Below, in pieces: positions 1 through 9,059 of a DNA stretch of 37,934 nucleotides. The notes under the pieces were generated by a model. The model searched no databases and was not told the origin of the DNA. It worked only from the letters and a program-made list of their open reading frames with translations. Each line of letters begins with the position of its first letter. Position 1 is the stretch's first letter. Location: the NCBI GenBank assembly GCA_947564735.1, contig CANOEC010000037.1:1-37934 (forward strand), in the 5' to 3' direction. Origin of the DNA: an uncultured Lachnospiraceae bacterium. GTDB lineage: Bacteria; Bacillota; Clostridia; Lachnospirales; Lachnospiraceae. Made by a program: the position numbers and the translations under genes.

Positions 1-95
1 AGTACGCGAACAACAACATCCTGCAGCAGGCTGGCACATCCATGCTGTCACAGGCAAACCAGTCCAACCAGCTGGCACTGTCCTTACTTGGCTAA
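1..95 (+). CDS. Flagellin, C-terminal fragment
   Basis: The window opens inside a reading frame (codons from base 3) that ends with TAA at 93-95. The last 30 residues begin YANNNILQQAGTSMLSQANQ and end in LALSLLG. This is the classic flagellin D0 C-terminal helix, which packs in the filament core and is recognised for export. Only this tail is present, so length and glycosylated central domain cannot be judged. A strong terminator follows at 141, so the glycosylation genes downstream are probably a separate transcript. The position next to glycosyltransferases suggests they modify this flagellin, which is inference. Confidence 0.9.
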   Translation, partial: YANNNILQQAGTSMLSQANQSNQLALSLLG

Positions 96-140
96 TCTCA
101 TAACAGTCAGGCAGAGTAATCATAGCGTGAAACGATCAGA

Positions 141-167
141 GACCACCCGGTTCCGGGTGGTCTTTTT
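141..167 (+). terminator. Rho-independent terminator of flagellin gene
   Basis: A perfect 10-bp stem has left arm GACCACCCGG, a TT loop and a complementary right arm ending at 162. It is followed directly by five T residues. It lies 46 bases after the flagellin stop. Confidence 0.93.
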
Positions 168-177
168 GTACGGTTTA

Positions 178-186
178 TGCTAATAT
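178..186 (+). promoter_or_regulatory. Possible extended -10 promoter for glycosylation genes
   Basis: TGCTAATAT matches an extended -10 (TGnTATAAT-like). It lies just behind the flagellin terminator and 54 bases before the GT2-TPR start. No good -35 is seen 17 bp upstream. The same nine bases form the -10 of the minus-strand promoter near 11971, which gives modest support. Confidence 0.35.
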
Positions 187-240
187 AAAAACGGTAAGGA
201 ACCTTTGATGATATATTACATATAAAGGAGGGAGAAAGAG

Positions 241-1302
241 ATGCTGCCTATATCAGTCTGTATCATAGCCAGAAATGAAGAACATAATATAGAGAGTTGT
301 TTACAGCCTTTGCGTGCCTACGAATGGGAAATCATTGTCGTGGACACGGGGTCTACGGATCGCACGAAGGAAATTGCCGCCCGATACGCGGACAAAATAT
401 TCGATTACGTCTGGCAGCAGGATTTCAGCGCAGCAAGGAATTTTGCCATTGAATGTACGGCGAATGATTTTGTTTTATTTATTGATAGTGACGAATATTT
501 GATGGAAATAGATGTCGATGCCATATTGTCTCTTATAAATATGCACTCAGCAGCGATAGGATTGCTTTCACGCCAGAATCATTACCAGATGAATGGGACG
601 GATAGCGTTTATGTGGATTTGGTAGAAAGATTATTTTCACGGAAATATTATCATTATGAGGGCATCATTCATGAACAGGTAGTTTTAAAAGAACCGGAAA
701 AACATAGCTATGGGACATATCAGATTCCTCTGGTTCTCAATCATTCCGGTTATGTTGGAAGTGATGAAAGCCTGCGGGAGAAGGCACAGAGAAATATTGC
801 TTTATTGGAAAAAGATTTAGAGCTGCATCCGGATAATCCGTATACTTATTTTCAGATTGGTCAGGCATACAATATGATTCATGATGATGAAAATGCGTGT
901 CTGTATTATGATAAGGGATTGTCTTATGATGTCGATCCGGATGCGGAGTATGTACAGATGATGGTAATCGGTTACGGATATGCGCTGCTACATCTTAACA
1001 GAGCAGAGGAGGCATTGGGACTGGGCAGTGTTTACGATGCTTTTGCCAGTTCTGCCGATTTTCTTACCTTGATGGGACTTATTTATCTTAGAAACGAGCA
1101 GTATGTGAAGGCGATGTTAGAGTTTGTCAAGGCGCTTTCATGTGAGAATGCACATGTAGTCGGCGCAAATAGTTTCATCCCGTCCTATAATCTTGGTCTG
1201 ATCAATGAAATGATGGGAGAAAAGGAAATGGCGCTTGCCTATTACAGAAAATGTGGGGAGTTCCCGATGGCATTGGAGAAGATTGAAGAATTAAGTAAGT
1301 AG
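241..1302 (+). CDS. GT2 glycosyltransferase with TPR repeats (paralogue 1)
   Basis: This 353-aa protein should transfer a sugar from a nucleotide-sugar donor, probably to flagellin or another surface acceptor. Residues 1-100 form a GT-A fold of family 2: the start MLPISVCIIARNEE, the donor-binding DTGSTD at 35-40, and the metal-binding DSDEY at 82-86. From about residue 195 the sequence becomes TPR-like helical repeats (DNPYTYFQIGQAYN; FLTLMGLIYLRNEQY; SYNLGLINEMMGEKEMALAYY), likely for acceptor protein binding. The start has a strong AAAGGAGGG site at 224-232. It is the first gene after flagellin. Two paralogues lie on the minus strand at 9487 and 10863. Family assignment is firm; sugar and acceptor are unknown. 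Confidence 0.88.
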   Translation: MLPISVCIIARNEEHNIESCLQPLRAYEWEIIVVDTGSTDRTKEIAARYADKIFDYVWQQDFSAARNFAIECTANDFVLFIDSDEYLMEIDVDAILSLINMHSAAIGLLSRQNHYQMNGTDSVYVDLVERLFSRKYYHYEGIIHEQVVLKEPEKHSYGTYQIPLVLNHSGYVGSDESLREKAQRNIALLEKDLELHPDNPYTYFQIGQAYNMIHDDENACLYYDKGLSYDVDPDAEYVQMMVIGYGYALLHLNRAEEALGLGSVYDAFASSADFLTLMGLIYLRNEQYVKAMLEFVKALSCENAHVVGANSFIPSYNLGLINEMMGEKEMALAYYRKCGEFPMALEKIEELSK

Positions 1303-1337
1303 AGGATTATGTTTAAAGCGTGACGGGGGTATTTTTG

Positions 1338-2381
1338 ATGAAGAAGATAAGCGTGATTGTGCCGTGTTATAACGTGGCTGAATATTTGGAACGTTGTATG
1401 GAGCATATCTTAGGGCAGACGATAGGAAGAGAGGAAATAGAGATTATTCTTGTCGATGATGCATCTACAGATGACGGTGCGACTTTGCAGCTGATAGAGC
1501 ATTATGAGCGAAAGTACCCAGATACGGTTATGATAATCCCATTGACGCAGAATGTGAAGCAGGGAGGGGCGAGAAATATAGGAATATCCTATGCCAGTGG
1601 AGAATACTTGATGTTCTGTGATGCGGACGACTGGCTGGCATATCAGGCGATGGAGGTGCTTTATGATACCGCAAAGGAGTATGATGCGGATGTGGTTGAG
1701 TATCGTTACAAGGCTGTTAGGGATACTAAGGATGCGGGCGATTCAATTGAAATGGGAAGCGGAAGCTATTTTCAAGATTTGACAGAGGAAAGAGTAAAGA
1801 GAAAATTGCTTATGAAATCTACCGATGATTTTTCTATGGGATGTATGCGTAAGATGTATCGCGTTTCTCAGATAAAAACTCATTCTATCCGTTTTGCAGA
1901 ACAGTTGATTTGCGAGGAACCTTCTTTTACCTTGCCAGTGCGCTTGTATGAGAAAAAGCATGTGTTTGTTGACGCCGCGCTTTATTACTATTTACAAAGG
2001 GCAGATAGTACGATACATAGGAACTGGGATACAAGAAAATGGGATAATCTCAAAGTATGGGTACTACTAATGGAGGATTTGGATCGTAGGGGATTTATGG
2101 AAATTTACCATGATGAACTGGAATGCATGATGTATGATTGGGGATTGGGTTTGAGCATTCAGATGATGCTGCGGAAGGGATACATGTTGGCAGTGGAGCA
2201 TTTACAGCTTCTAAAGGAAATCACATTGAAGGTAACTCCGCAGGTACTACAGAATCCGTATGTGGCAGCAAGAGAATCTGAATGGGATAAAGTTCTGCAG
2301 GCTCTCTTAAAGACAGAGCTCACAGAAGAAATTGCCGGGCAGATGAATCAGTTATTGATAAAGTATTTGGAGCAGTATTAG
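1338..2381 (+). CDS. GT2 family glycosyltransferase
   Basis: A 347-aa family 2 glycosyltransferase of the WcaA/EpsJ type. Its start MKKISVIVPCYNVAEYLERC is typical. DDASTD is at 40-45, GGARNIGI is near 75 and the metal-binding CDADDW is near 94. The C-terminal 200 residues are helical, as in capsular or flagellar glycan transferases, with no TPRs. The frame is open from a GTG at 1320, but ATG 1338 starts the canonical N-terminus and has GGGGG at 1323-1327 upstream, so it is preferred. It sits 35 bases after the GT2-TPR gene and is probably co-transcribed. The sugar and acceptor are not predictable. Confidence 0.88.
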   Translation: MKKISVIVPCYNVAEYLERCMEHILGQTIGREEIEIILVDDASTDDGATLQLIEHYERKYPDTVMIIPLTQNVKQGGARNIGISYASGEYLMFCDADDWLAYQAMEVLYDTAKEYDADVVEYRYKAVRDTKDAGDSIEMGSGSYFQDLTEERVKRKLLMKSTDDFSMGCMRKMYRVSQIKTHSIRFAEQLICEEPSFTLPVRLYEKKHVFVDAALYYYLQRADSTIHRNWDTRKWDNLKVWVLLMEDLDRRGFMEIYHDELECMMYDWGLGLSIQMMLRKGYMLAVEHLQLLKEITLKVTPQVLQNPYVAARESEWDKVLQALLKTELTEEIAGQMNQLLIKYLEQY

Positions 2382-2427
2382 GCAAAGGAAATGCATGGAC
2401 AGAAAAACGAATCATAGAGGAGGACAT

Positions 2428-3924
2428 ATGATGGGTCTAAGAGAGAGGTATGCCCAGCTTATTGAGAAGTTGTTTAATGGTATCGATGCCGGAGATTTTG
2501 ACTGTATCGGGAAGATACCGGAACATTATACATATATGGATTTGTATGCATTAATGAAGCTGTCAGATGAACTGGACAATGGCAGGGAGTTATATGAGCA
2601 GCTGCTATCCTTGGCGGTAGCGCATGGACGAAGCTGCATTGAAAAGAAGATACAAGAAGGCGAAAAGATTAAAATATGCTTTTTGGCAATATCGGCAGCG
2701 GAATGGCCTGCAGGAGATCTCTATTATTTTCTTGCGCAGGACAGCAGGATAGAATGTTATGTTGTAATAACGCCGCTTTCAGACAGGGATGCCGAGGCAA
2801 GAAAAGATACATACAGAGGAACGAAAGAATATTTTGTGCAAAACGGGTATGATATACGGGAAATATATGATATCGAAAAGGATGATTGTTTGTCATGGTC
2901 AGATTTGGGAGGAGTGCCGGATATCATAATTCACTTGACGCCATGGATTGCGTCATTGCCACAGGTATGTCAGTTGGTGTCGTTTCCCTTGCGATGCATT
3001 CATTGTTATCTGCCATATGGTATTCATGTAGAGGATAGTGTGGATGGGAAGTATTGTTCTAATCTGGTATATAATAATGATTTTGCTAATATGATGTGGA
3101 AAATATGGACAGACTCAGAGAAGAATATGGAAGGCTATCGGAAGTATGGGATGCTGGAGGGGAGGAATGTAGTTTTTTCCGGTTATGCCAAGATGGATTA
3201 TTTCTATAGTAAACGGGAATGGATTGAGGAAGAAATCAGAAGTATCTGGAAGATTCCGGAGGAAAAAAAGGCGTGTGAAATGCGAAGGGTCATTATTGCC
3301 CCGCATCATGCAATATTAGGATATGGCGGAATCAAGTTTTCTACGTTTCCGAAGAATGCCTTTTTTCTGTTGTATCTGGCAAAAAAGTATCAGGACAGGA
3401 TTGCCTTTATCTATAAACCGCATCCGAATTTGCGTTTGCGGGCGGTAGAAGCTGGCGTGTTTGAGAGTTATGAAGCGTATGATGCATATTTGAGAGAATG
3501 GGATTCATTGCCCAATGCGAAAGTGGTGCAAGAAAGCAGTTATTTGGAGATTTTTGATACTTCAGACGGGATGATTATGGATTCGATTTCATTCATCGCA
3601 GAATATTTGTATGTCAATAAGCCGCTTTTATTTTTGAGGAGAAACGGACAGGCATTCAATGAACTGGGAACCAAATTGATGCAGGCATACGATACTGCAT
3701 GGGGAGAAGATTATTGTGCGATAGAAAAATTCTTACGGGAAGTCATTCTCAATGGTAATGATGAAAAGAAAGAATTGAGGAAAACAATCTGGCAGGAAGA
3801 GCTGGATTATGTGCGAATCAATCAATGTATGGCGAGTGAGTTTGCATATCGGGATATATGCAGCTTGCTGCGTAATGACACTGTAGACTGCAAGCAGCAT
3901 GAAGATGGAGAAAATGATGAATAA
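2428..3924 (+). CDS. CDP-glycerol glycerophosphotransferase-like protein
   Basis: A 498-aa protein of the TagB/TagF-like superfamily, which transfers a phospho-alcohol from a CDP-activated donor onto a glycan. Supporting segments are APHHAILGYGG (about 290), the conserved FIYKPHPNLR (about 330) and the late acidic/serine segment FDTSDGMIMDSISFIAEYLY. An N-terminal region of 80 residues is unassigned. The frame opens at 2395, but ATG 2428 (or 2431) follows AGAGGAGG at 2416-2423 and is chosen. Its donor could be the product of the nucleotidyltransferase encoded at 4702, so the two may act in sequence to attach a phospho-linked group. The 3' end overlaps the next gene. The real donor need not be CDP-glycerol. 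Confidence 0.8.
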   Translation: MMGLRERYAQLIEKLFNGIDAGDFDCIGKIPEHYTYMDLYALMKLSDELDNGRELYEQLLSLAVAHGRSCIEKKIQEGEKIKICFLAISAAEWPAGDLYYFLAQDSRIECYVVITPLSDRDAEARKDTYRGTKEYFVQNGYDIREIYDIEKDDCLSWSDLGGVPDIIIHLTPWIASLPQVCQLVSFPLRCIHCYLPYGIHVEDSVDGKYCSNLVYNNDFANMMWKIWTDSEKNMEGYRKYGMLEGRNVVFSGYAKMDYFYSKREWIEEEIRSIWKIPEEKKACEMRRVIIAPHHAILGYGGIKFSTFPKNAFFLLYLAKKYQDRIAFIYKPHPNLRLRAVEAGVFESYEAYDAYLREWDSLPNAKVVQESSYLEIFDTSDGMIMDSISFIAEYLYVNKPLLFLRRNGQAFNELGTKLMQAYDTAWGEDYCAIEKFLREVILNGNDEKKELRKTIWQEELDYVRINQCMASEFAYRDICSLLRNDTVDCKQHEDGENDE

Positions 3925-4636
3925 TAAATGGCACCAGATATGGAATAAAAAAGGGGTAAACATACCAGACTTCAGCAGGGATGAGTTTGATGTTTTTTGT
4001 GATTTGAAAAGAGCAAACGGGTATGATGTGAATGTGCGTGATGAGAAAGAATATTTTAGCAATTTCTATCGGGAATGGATGGAAATGTACAATAGGCTGA
4101 CGGAGATTGCAAAGGGCAATATACACAGTATCTACGAAGTGGGTTGTGGAAGCGGTGTCAATCTATACCTTTTTAAAAACAGAATCCCGGATGTGGTCTT
4201 GGGCGGAATAGATTATTCAGAGGGCTTGGCGAACATGGCAAGAAACGTTACGGGATGCAGTGATATCGAATGCGGAAGCGCAGAGAATATGGATGTGGAA
4301 GCACACTTTGACCTTGTTATGGCAGGCGCTGTATTTCAGTATTTTGATAGTCTGGATTACGCAGGTACTGTCCTTGATAAGATGATTCAGAAGTCAGAAA
4401 AAATTGTCTATATATCAGAATTACATGATTTGGAACTGCAGGAAGAATGGCTTGCTTATAGAAGAGCGTCTATGGAAAATTATGACCAGATTTATGAAGG
4501 TCTTGGTAAACTGTTTTATAGCAGAGAGTGGATTTTGGATATTGCAGACAGACATGGGAAACAGGCTGTTTTTACGAAATGCGACAATCCGGAATACTGG
4601 AACAGCAAATATGAATTTAACTGTTTTATTTTCTAG
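3917..4636 (+). CDS. Class I SAM-dependent methyltransferase
   Basis: A protein of about 239 aa. Motif I is YEVGCGSGVNLYLF near residue 78, followed by the acidic GGIDYSEGLANMAR loop and FDLVMAGAVFQYFDSLD, as in Rossmann-fold methyltransferases. Small-molecule N- or O-methylation is likely. The start is ambiguous: ATG 3899 has no clear ribosome site. The pair at 3914/3917 follows GGAG at 3907-3910, and 3917 has the better spacing. It overlaps the end of the preceding phosphotransferase-like gene, which suggests translational coupling. In the C. difficile type A flagellin pathway an amino group is methylated; here that role is inference from context. Confidence 0.82.
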   Translation: MNNKWHQIWNKKGVNIPDFSRDEFDVFCDLKRANGYDVNVRDEKEYFSNFYREWMEMYNRLTEIAKGNIHSIYEVGCGSGVNLYLFKNRIPDVVLGGIDYSEGLANMARNVTGCSDIECGSAENMDVEAHFDLVMAGAVFQYFDSLDYAGTVLDKMIQKSEKIVYISELHDLELQEEWLAYRRASMENYDQIYEGLGKLFYSREWILDIADRHGKQAVFTKCDNPEYWNSKYEFNCFIF

Positions 4637-4701
4637 GGAATCATGACTTAATTATATATCATAAAATAAATTGAACGGATAAGCAGAAGGGAAAAGCGGG
4701 T

Positions 4702-6525
4702 ATGCAGGCAGTAATATTAGCGGCAGGAATGGGAAAACGGCTGAAGAATTTAACCAAATATAATACAAAATGTATGGTGAAGGTGAATGGAGTTACCTTG
4801 ATTGAAAGGATGCTTCGCATACTTGACAGAAAAGGGCTGAGCCGTATCGTTATCGTTGTTGGCTATGAGGCGCAGAAATTAGTAGACTATATATTTACAC
4901 TGGATATCAGCACGCCTATCCGTTTTATAGAAAATAAAGTTTACAGTACAACCAATAATATTTATTCGCTGGCACTCGCACAGGATCACTTGATAGCAGA
5001 GGATACTTTGGTTTTGGAGTCAGATTTGATATTTGAGGAATCGGTGATTGACATCTTGTTACAGGATAAGAGGGAAACCCTTGCTTTGGTGGACAAGTTT
5101 GAGAATGGAATGGATGGGGCATGTATGGTCCTTGATGAGCAAGACTGTATCTGTGATTTTATTCCCGGCAAGTATCTTAAATTCAGTGAAAAAGACAAAT
5201 ATTATAAAACGGTTAATATCTATAAGTTCAGCCAGCATTTTTCTAAAAATACATATGTACCATTCTTACAGGCATATAAAACTGCAATGGGAAACAATGA
5301 ATATTATGAATCGGTTATTAAGCTAATTGTTATGCTGGATACGAAAGAAATCCGTGCAAAACGGTTAAATGGACAAGCATGGTATGAAATTGATGATATC
5401 CAAGACCTAGATATAGCAAGCAGTCTGTTTGCAGAGAATGGTGTCAATAAGTATGAGGCAATCACAAAACGCTATGGGGGATATTGGCGGTATCCGCAGA
5501 TGATGGATTTTTGTTATCTTGTAAATCCTTATTATCCCCCTCAAAAAATGATAGAGGAGATGAAAGCAAATTTTGAGACATTGCTGACACAATACCCATC
5601 GGGAATGAGAGTGAACAGCCTGCTTGCTTCAAAAAAATTCGGCGTAAATCAGGATTATATTGCAATTGGAAATGGAGCTGCAGAACTGATTCAGACATTA
5701 ATGGGGAATATGCAGGGCAGAATCGGATTCATACGCCCGACCTTTGAAGAGTATCCCAATCGCTATTGTAAAGAAAATAGCGTTTATATGAGTACGAATG
5801 ATTTGCAGTTTAGCTATTCAGAAGAAGATATTATGAAATTCTTTCATGCAAATCCTGTAGAGGTACTTGTCTTAGTGAATCCCGATAATCCCAGTGGAAA
5901 TTATATTGACATGGAAGGGTTGAAGAAACTTATAGAATGGGGAAGAAAGAAAAATATCAAACTTATTATAGATGAGAGTTTTGTAGATTTTGTAGACAAT
6001 GGAGATTTATTGGAACAACTGACATTGATTTCTAATGATCTATTAGAGACTTATCCGGAGGGATTATATATCGTTAAGAGTATCTCAAAATCTTATGGCA
6101 TTCCGGGGATACGGCTTGGGATAATTGCCAGTGGGGATAAGGCAATGATTAGAGAAATAAAAAGCAGACTACCTATTTGGAATATCAATTCATTTGGCGA
6201 ATTTTATATGCAGATTGAGGAGAAGTACCATAAAAATTACGTGGAGGCAGTTGAAAAAATGAAAAGTGTGCGCAAAGAGTTTATGGGGAAACTGAAGCAG
6301 ATTCCCTATTTGCGCGTCATTCCGTCGCAGGCAAATTATGTTATGTGTGAGATTATAAATGGAATGAAAAGCATTGATTTGGCATGTTTTCTTCTTGAAA
6401 AAAATATATTGATTAAAGATTTGTCAGCAAAAGTTGGAGACGGCAAACAGTACATTCGTTTAGCCGTCAGACGTAAAGAGGAAAATGAATATTTATTGGC
6501 ATGTCTGTGCGAATATGGGAAATGA
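4702..6525 (+). CDS. Fused NTP transferase and PLP aminotransferase
   Basis: A two-domain protein of 607 aa. Residues 1-235 are a nucleotidyltransferase of the LicC/sugar-1-phosphate type (LAAGMGKRL at 6-14; CMVKVNG near 24-30), predicted to make a CDP- or NDP-activated small molecule. Residues 250-605 are a fold-type I aminotransferase like HisC/CobD: NPDNPSG at 393-399, PLP aspartate D424 in DESFVDF, Schiff-base lysine K463 in SISKSYGIPG, then IRLG. Such fusions are known for CTP:2-aminoethylphosphonate enzymes (PntC-AEPT) and, as I recall, for the C. difficile type A flagellin glycan genes. No phosphonate genes (pepM, ppd) lie in the window, so the second is favoured. The ribosome site is weak. 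Confidence 0.85.
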   Translation: MQAVILAAGMGKRLKNLTKYNTKCMVKVNGVTLIERMLRILDRKGLSRIVIVVGYEAQKLVDYIFTLDISTPIRFIENKVYSTTNNIYSLALAQDHLIAEDTLVLESDLIFEESVIDILLQDKRETLALVDKFENGMDGACMVLDEQDCICDFIPGKYLKFSEKDKYYKTVNIYKFSQHFSKNTYVPFLQAYKTAMGNNEYYESVIKLIVMLDTKEIRAKRLNGQAWYEIDDIQDLDIASSLFAENGVNKYEAITKRYGGYWRYPQMMDFCYLVNPYYPPQKMIEEMKANFETLLTQYPSGMRVNSLLASKKFGVNQDYIAIGNGAAELIQTLMGNMQGRIGFIRPTFEEYPNRYCKENSVYMSTNDLQFSYSEEDIMKFFHANPVEVLVLVNPDNPSGNYIDMEGLKKLIEWGRKKNIKLIIDESFVDFVDNGDLLEQLTLISNDLLETYPEGLYIVKSISKSYGIPGIRLGIIASGDKAMIREIKSRLPIWNINSFGEFYMQIEEKYHKNYVEAVEKMKSVRKEFMGKLKQIPYLRVIPSQANYVMCEIINGMKSIDLACFLLEKNILIKDLSAKVGDGKQYIRLAVRRKEENEYLLACLCEYGK

Positions 6526-6589
6526 TTGTAGAATGGATAGGTAAAGACTGCCTGTGATATGGAATAAGTACATGAATGGGAGCGGTATT

Positions 6590-7777
6590 ATGAGAATTTT
6601 ATTGTATGCTTGGCAGGCGCAAAATGAAAAAATATTAGCTGATAATTGTATCAAGTCGGGATTTGAAATTGTATGGTTCCGTGAACCATGTAAACATTAC
6701 ACAAGAGACGTAGAGCTTGCGGCTAAAATGATACCGTATATCCATAGCGAAGGGATAGAAGCAGTGCTTTCCTTCGATTATTTCCCGATTATTTCCATGA
6801 TTTGCGATACTTGTAAGATTCCATATTATGCATGGGTATATGATTGCCCGCATTTTACTTTGTATGCAAATCAAATCCACGTAGCTTGCAATCACATTGG
6901 GATATTTGACAAAGAAGTGGTACGCAAATTGCAGGCAAAGGGTGTACAGACAGTGTATCATGTGCCGCTATCGGTAGACGCAGTGTGTTTTGAGCAGGTC
7001 ATCAGAAAGGCGGGGCGTCAAGAAGCCGGAAAATTCCAGAGTGACATTTCTTTTGTCGGTTCTCTGTACACGGATGGGTACAATTATTATGACAGGCTGC
7101 TTGGAAAGGATGAGCAGGCGCTTTTCGACGATGCGATACAGCGTCAGACCTTTTCCTATGATAAGAATTATCTGGCAGAGGCGGTTGCTTCCGGGCAGAT
7201 AGATATCAGTGTGATAAAAAAACGGATGGAGCAGGAAGGTTTGATGCTGGGAGAGGATTACTTTGCTGAAGCCGAAGATATTTTGCAGGCGTCGGTTCTG
7301 GAAAAAAAGGTGACGGTGGAAGAGAGAAGGGCGTTAATGCTTCGGATCGCAGAGGAATTTGGGAAAAAATACAGATTCTCCTTGTATACCGGTTCGGATT
7401 TGCATGAAATTCCTGTTCTTATGAAGTATCAGAAGGGAACGGTAAATTATCAGACACAGATGCCGTTGGTATTTTCGGGCAGTAAGATTAATCTGAATCT
7501 GTCTTTACGTTCCATCCACTCAGGCATACCACTCCGGGTACTCGACATTATGGCGTGTGGTGGTTTTGTCTTGTCTAATTGGCAGCCGGAGATTGCGGAG
7601 TATCTGGAAGAAGGAAAGGAAATCGTCACTTTTGCCTGTATGGAGGAATGCATGGATAAAATTCATTATTATCTTGCGCACGATGGGGAGAGAAGACGGA
7701 TTGCAGAGGCAGGACACAACAAGGTAAAGGATGCCTTTTCTTATGAAAAAGGGCTGAGGATGCTGTTTAGCGTGTAG
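6590..7777 (+). CDS. CgeB/DUF3880-like glycosyltransferase
   Basis: A 395-aa protein with an N-terminal Rossmann-like half (MRILLYAWQAQNEKI; SFDYFPIISMICDT; YYAWVYDCPH; IGIFDKEVV; VYHVPLSVD) and a C-terminal GT-B half (INLNLSLRSIHSGIPLRVLDIMACGGFVLSNWQPEIAEYL), as in the CgeB group of GT1-like transferases. The frame opens at GTG 6554, but ATG 6590 with GGGAGCG upstream begins at the natural first beta-strand. It is the last gene of the plus-strand set and converges on a paralogue at 7826. The two share nearly all motifs named here, so they arose by duplication. Substrate unknown. Confidence 0.82.
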   Translation: MRILLYAWQAQNEKILADNCIKSGFEIVWFREPCKHYTRDVELAAKMIPYIHSEGIEAVLSFDYFPIISMICDTCKIPYYAWVYDCPHFTLYANQIHVACNHIGIFDKEVVRKLQAKGVQTVYHVPLSVDAVCFEQVIRKAGRQEAGKFQSDISFVGSLYTDGYNYYDRLLGKDEQALFDDAIQRQTFSYDKNYLAEAVASGQIDISVIKKRMEQEGLMLGEDYFAEAEDILQASVLEKKVTVEERRALMLRIAEEFGKKYRFSLYTGSDLHEIPVLMKYQKGTVNYQTQMPLVFSGSKINLNLSLRSIHSGIPLRVLDIMACGGFVLSNWQPEIAEYLEEGKEIVTFACMEECMDKIHYYLAHDGERRRIAEAGHNKVKDAFSYEKGLRMLFSV

Positions 7778-7825
7778 TTTCTCCATAGCTTATGCGTAGC
7801 CGCTTCAGAGTTGATAAATGGTTTG

Positions 7826-8995
7826 TTAGCAAGTTACCGATGCCAGCATCACCCTCACCCGATGCCGAAACGTATGATTCCGCGCCACCTTGTCATGCCC
7901 GTTTGCAGCGATGGCAGCCCGTTCCTCGTCATGGGTCAGATAATAGTTTATTTTTTCAACCAAATCTTCACGGTTTTCATAGTATGCAAAATCTTCTCCG
8001 GGTATAAAATCGTCCAGAAAATCAGCCTGAAAGTTTGTGAGAAGGAAACCGCCGCTGCCCATGATATCAAAAGCGCGCAGCGGAATACCGCTCTTGATGC
8101 TGCGCAGGGAGATATTCAGATTAATCCTGCTACGCTTAAACACGAGGGGCGTCTGTTCATAAAAGTCAGCCGTTCCGTGGTTGGTCAGATTAGACAGCGT
8201 GAAATTGCGGTTAGGCGTAAACAAATCGAGAGGAAACTGTTCCGTAACGGCGCGAATCAAATCCGCACGTTCCAGTCCGGTAATCTTCCGGTTGATGACA
8301 TATTGGGCATAGAAATATTCCCTTGACTCAACGCCGTCGGGATTGGGATCCATAGGAAGCGCCCGATATAAGTCGTCCATAATGGGGGAAAGCGATTCCT
8401 GAATAAAGTTATAACCCTGCACCTTCATCTGTGCAGACATAATTGCATCCAGATAGCCTTTGGTATAGTCTGACAGGGTGGTCATACGCTCAAAGAAATT
8501 GTGTTCTTCCGTGTAGAGCTGTCCGACGAAGGAGACGTCGTATAAATAAGGGGAAGATGCGGGGTTTTTTGTGTCTGCTATGGTGATTTTATCCAGCCGC
8601 TCCGTATTGGCGGCAAGCGGCATATAATGAACGGTCCGTATACCGGCATTATGAAATTCCATGTAGAGTTCTTTGTCGAAGACATAGATGGTGTTACACG
8701 GATTGATCACGGTATATGAGTAGAGCATGACGTAAGGGCTGTCATAGATCCATGAGATATAGCGGACATCTTCGCTCTTACAGACAATGGAGATGAGCGG
8801 AAAATAATTAAAGGAAAAAACAATATCGGGGGTTTCCCGTCGGAGGGTAGAAGTTAGTTTTGCCTCGGTTTTTGCATCTCTTCGCGCACCTTTGTTGGAG
8901 AAGAGAAAAGAGACCACGGTATGTCCCTCCGCGGTAAAAGCATCTTTCATATCCTGTTTGCAAAAACTATCCCACTCGATAAATAATATTTTCAT
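7826..8995 (-). CDS. CgeB/DUF3880-like glycosyltransferase (paralogue)
   Basis: A 389-aa paralogue of the gene at 6590. It has FSFNYFPLISIVCKS, ISWIYDSPYVMLYS, IYVFDKELY, TVHYMPLAAN and the GT-B donor-site run INLNISLRSIKSGIPLRAFDIMGSGGFLLTNFQ, in the same order. The start ATG at 8995 has GAGG 9 bases upstream. It is the last gene of a minus-strand set running from 11918. Its stop lies 48 bases from the stop of the converging plus-strand paralogue, and no terminator hairpin is visible between them. Having both copies point at each other fits an inverted duplication, which is inference. Confidence 0.82.
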   Translation of the reverse strand: MKILFIEWDSFCKQDMKDAFTAEGHTVVSFLFSNKGARRDAKTEAKLTSTLRRETPDIVFSFNYFPLISIVCKSEDVRYISWIYDSPYVMLYSYTVINPCNTIYVFDKELYMEFHNAGIRTVHYMPLAANTERLDKITIADTKNPASSPYLYDVSFVGQLYTEEHNFFERMTTLSDYTKGYLDAIMSAQMKVQGYNFIQESLSPIMDDLYRALPMDPNPDGVESREYFYAQYVINRKITGLERADLIRAVTEQFPLDLFTPNRNFTLSNLTNHGTADFYEQTPLVFKRSRINLNISLRSIKSGIPLRAFDIMGSGGFLLTNFQADFLDDFIPGEDFAYYENREDLVEKINYYLTHDEERAAIAANGHDKVARNHTFRHRVRVMLASVTC

Positions 8996-9059
8996 ATAGA
9001 ACCTCAGTTGTCATCTACACTATCAGCTGGACATAATCCAATATGAATCAGGACAGACA

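Noticed and set aside
4702-6525. Frameshifted pair of separate genes instead of a fusion
   Set aside because: The frame is continuous over 607 codons and both domains are complete, so it is a real fusion.
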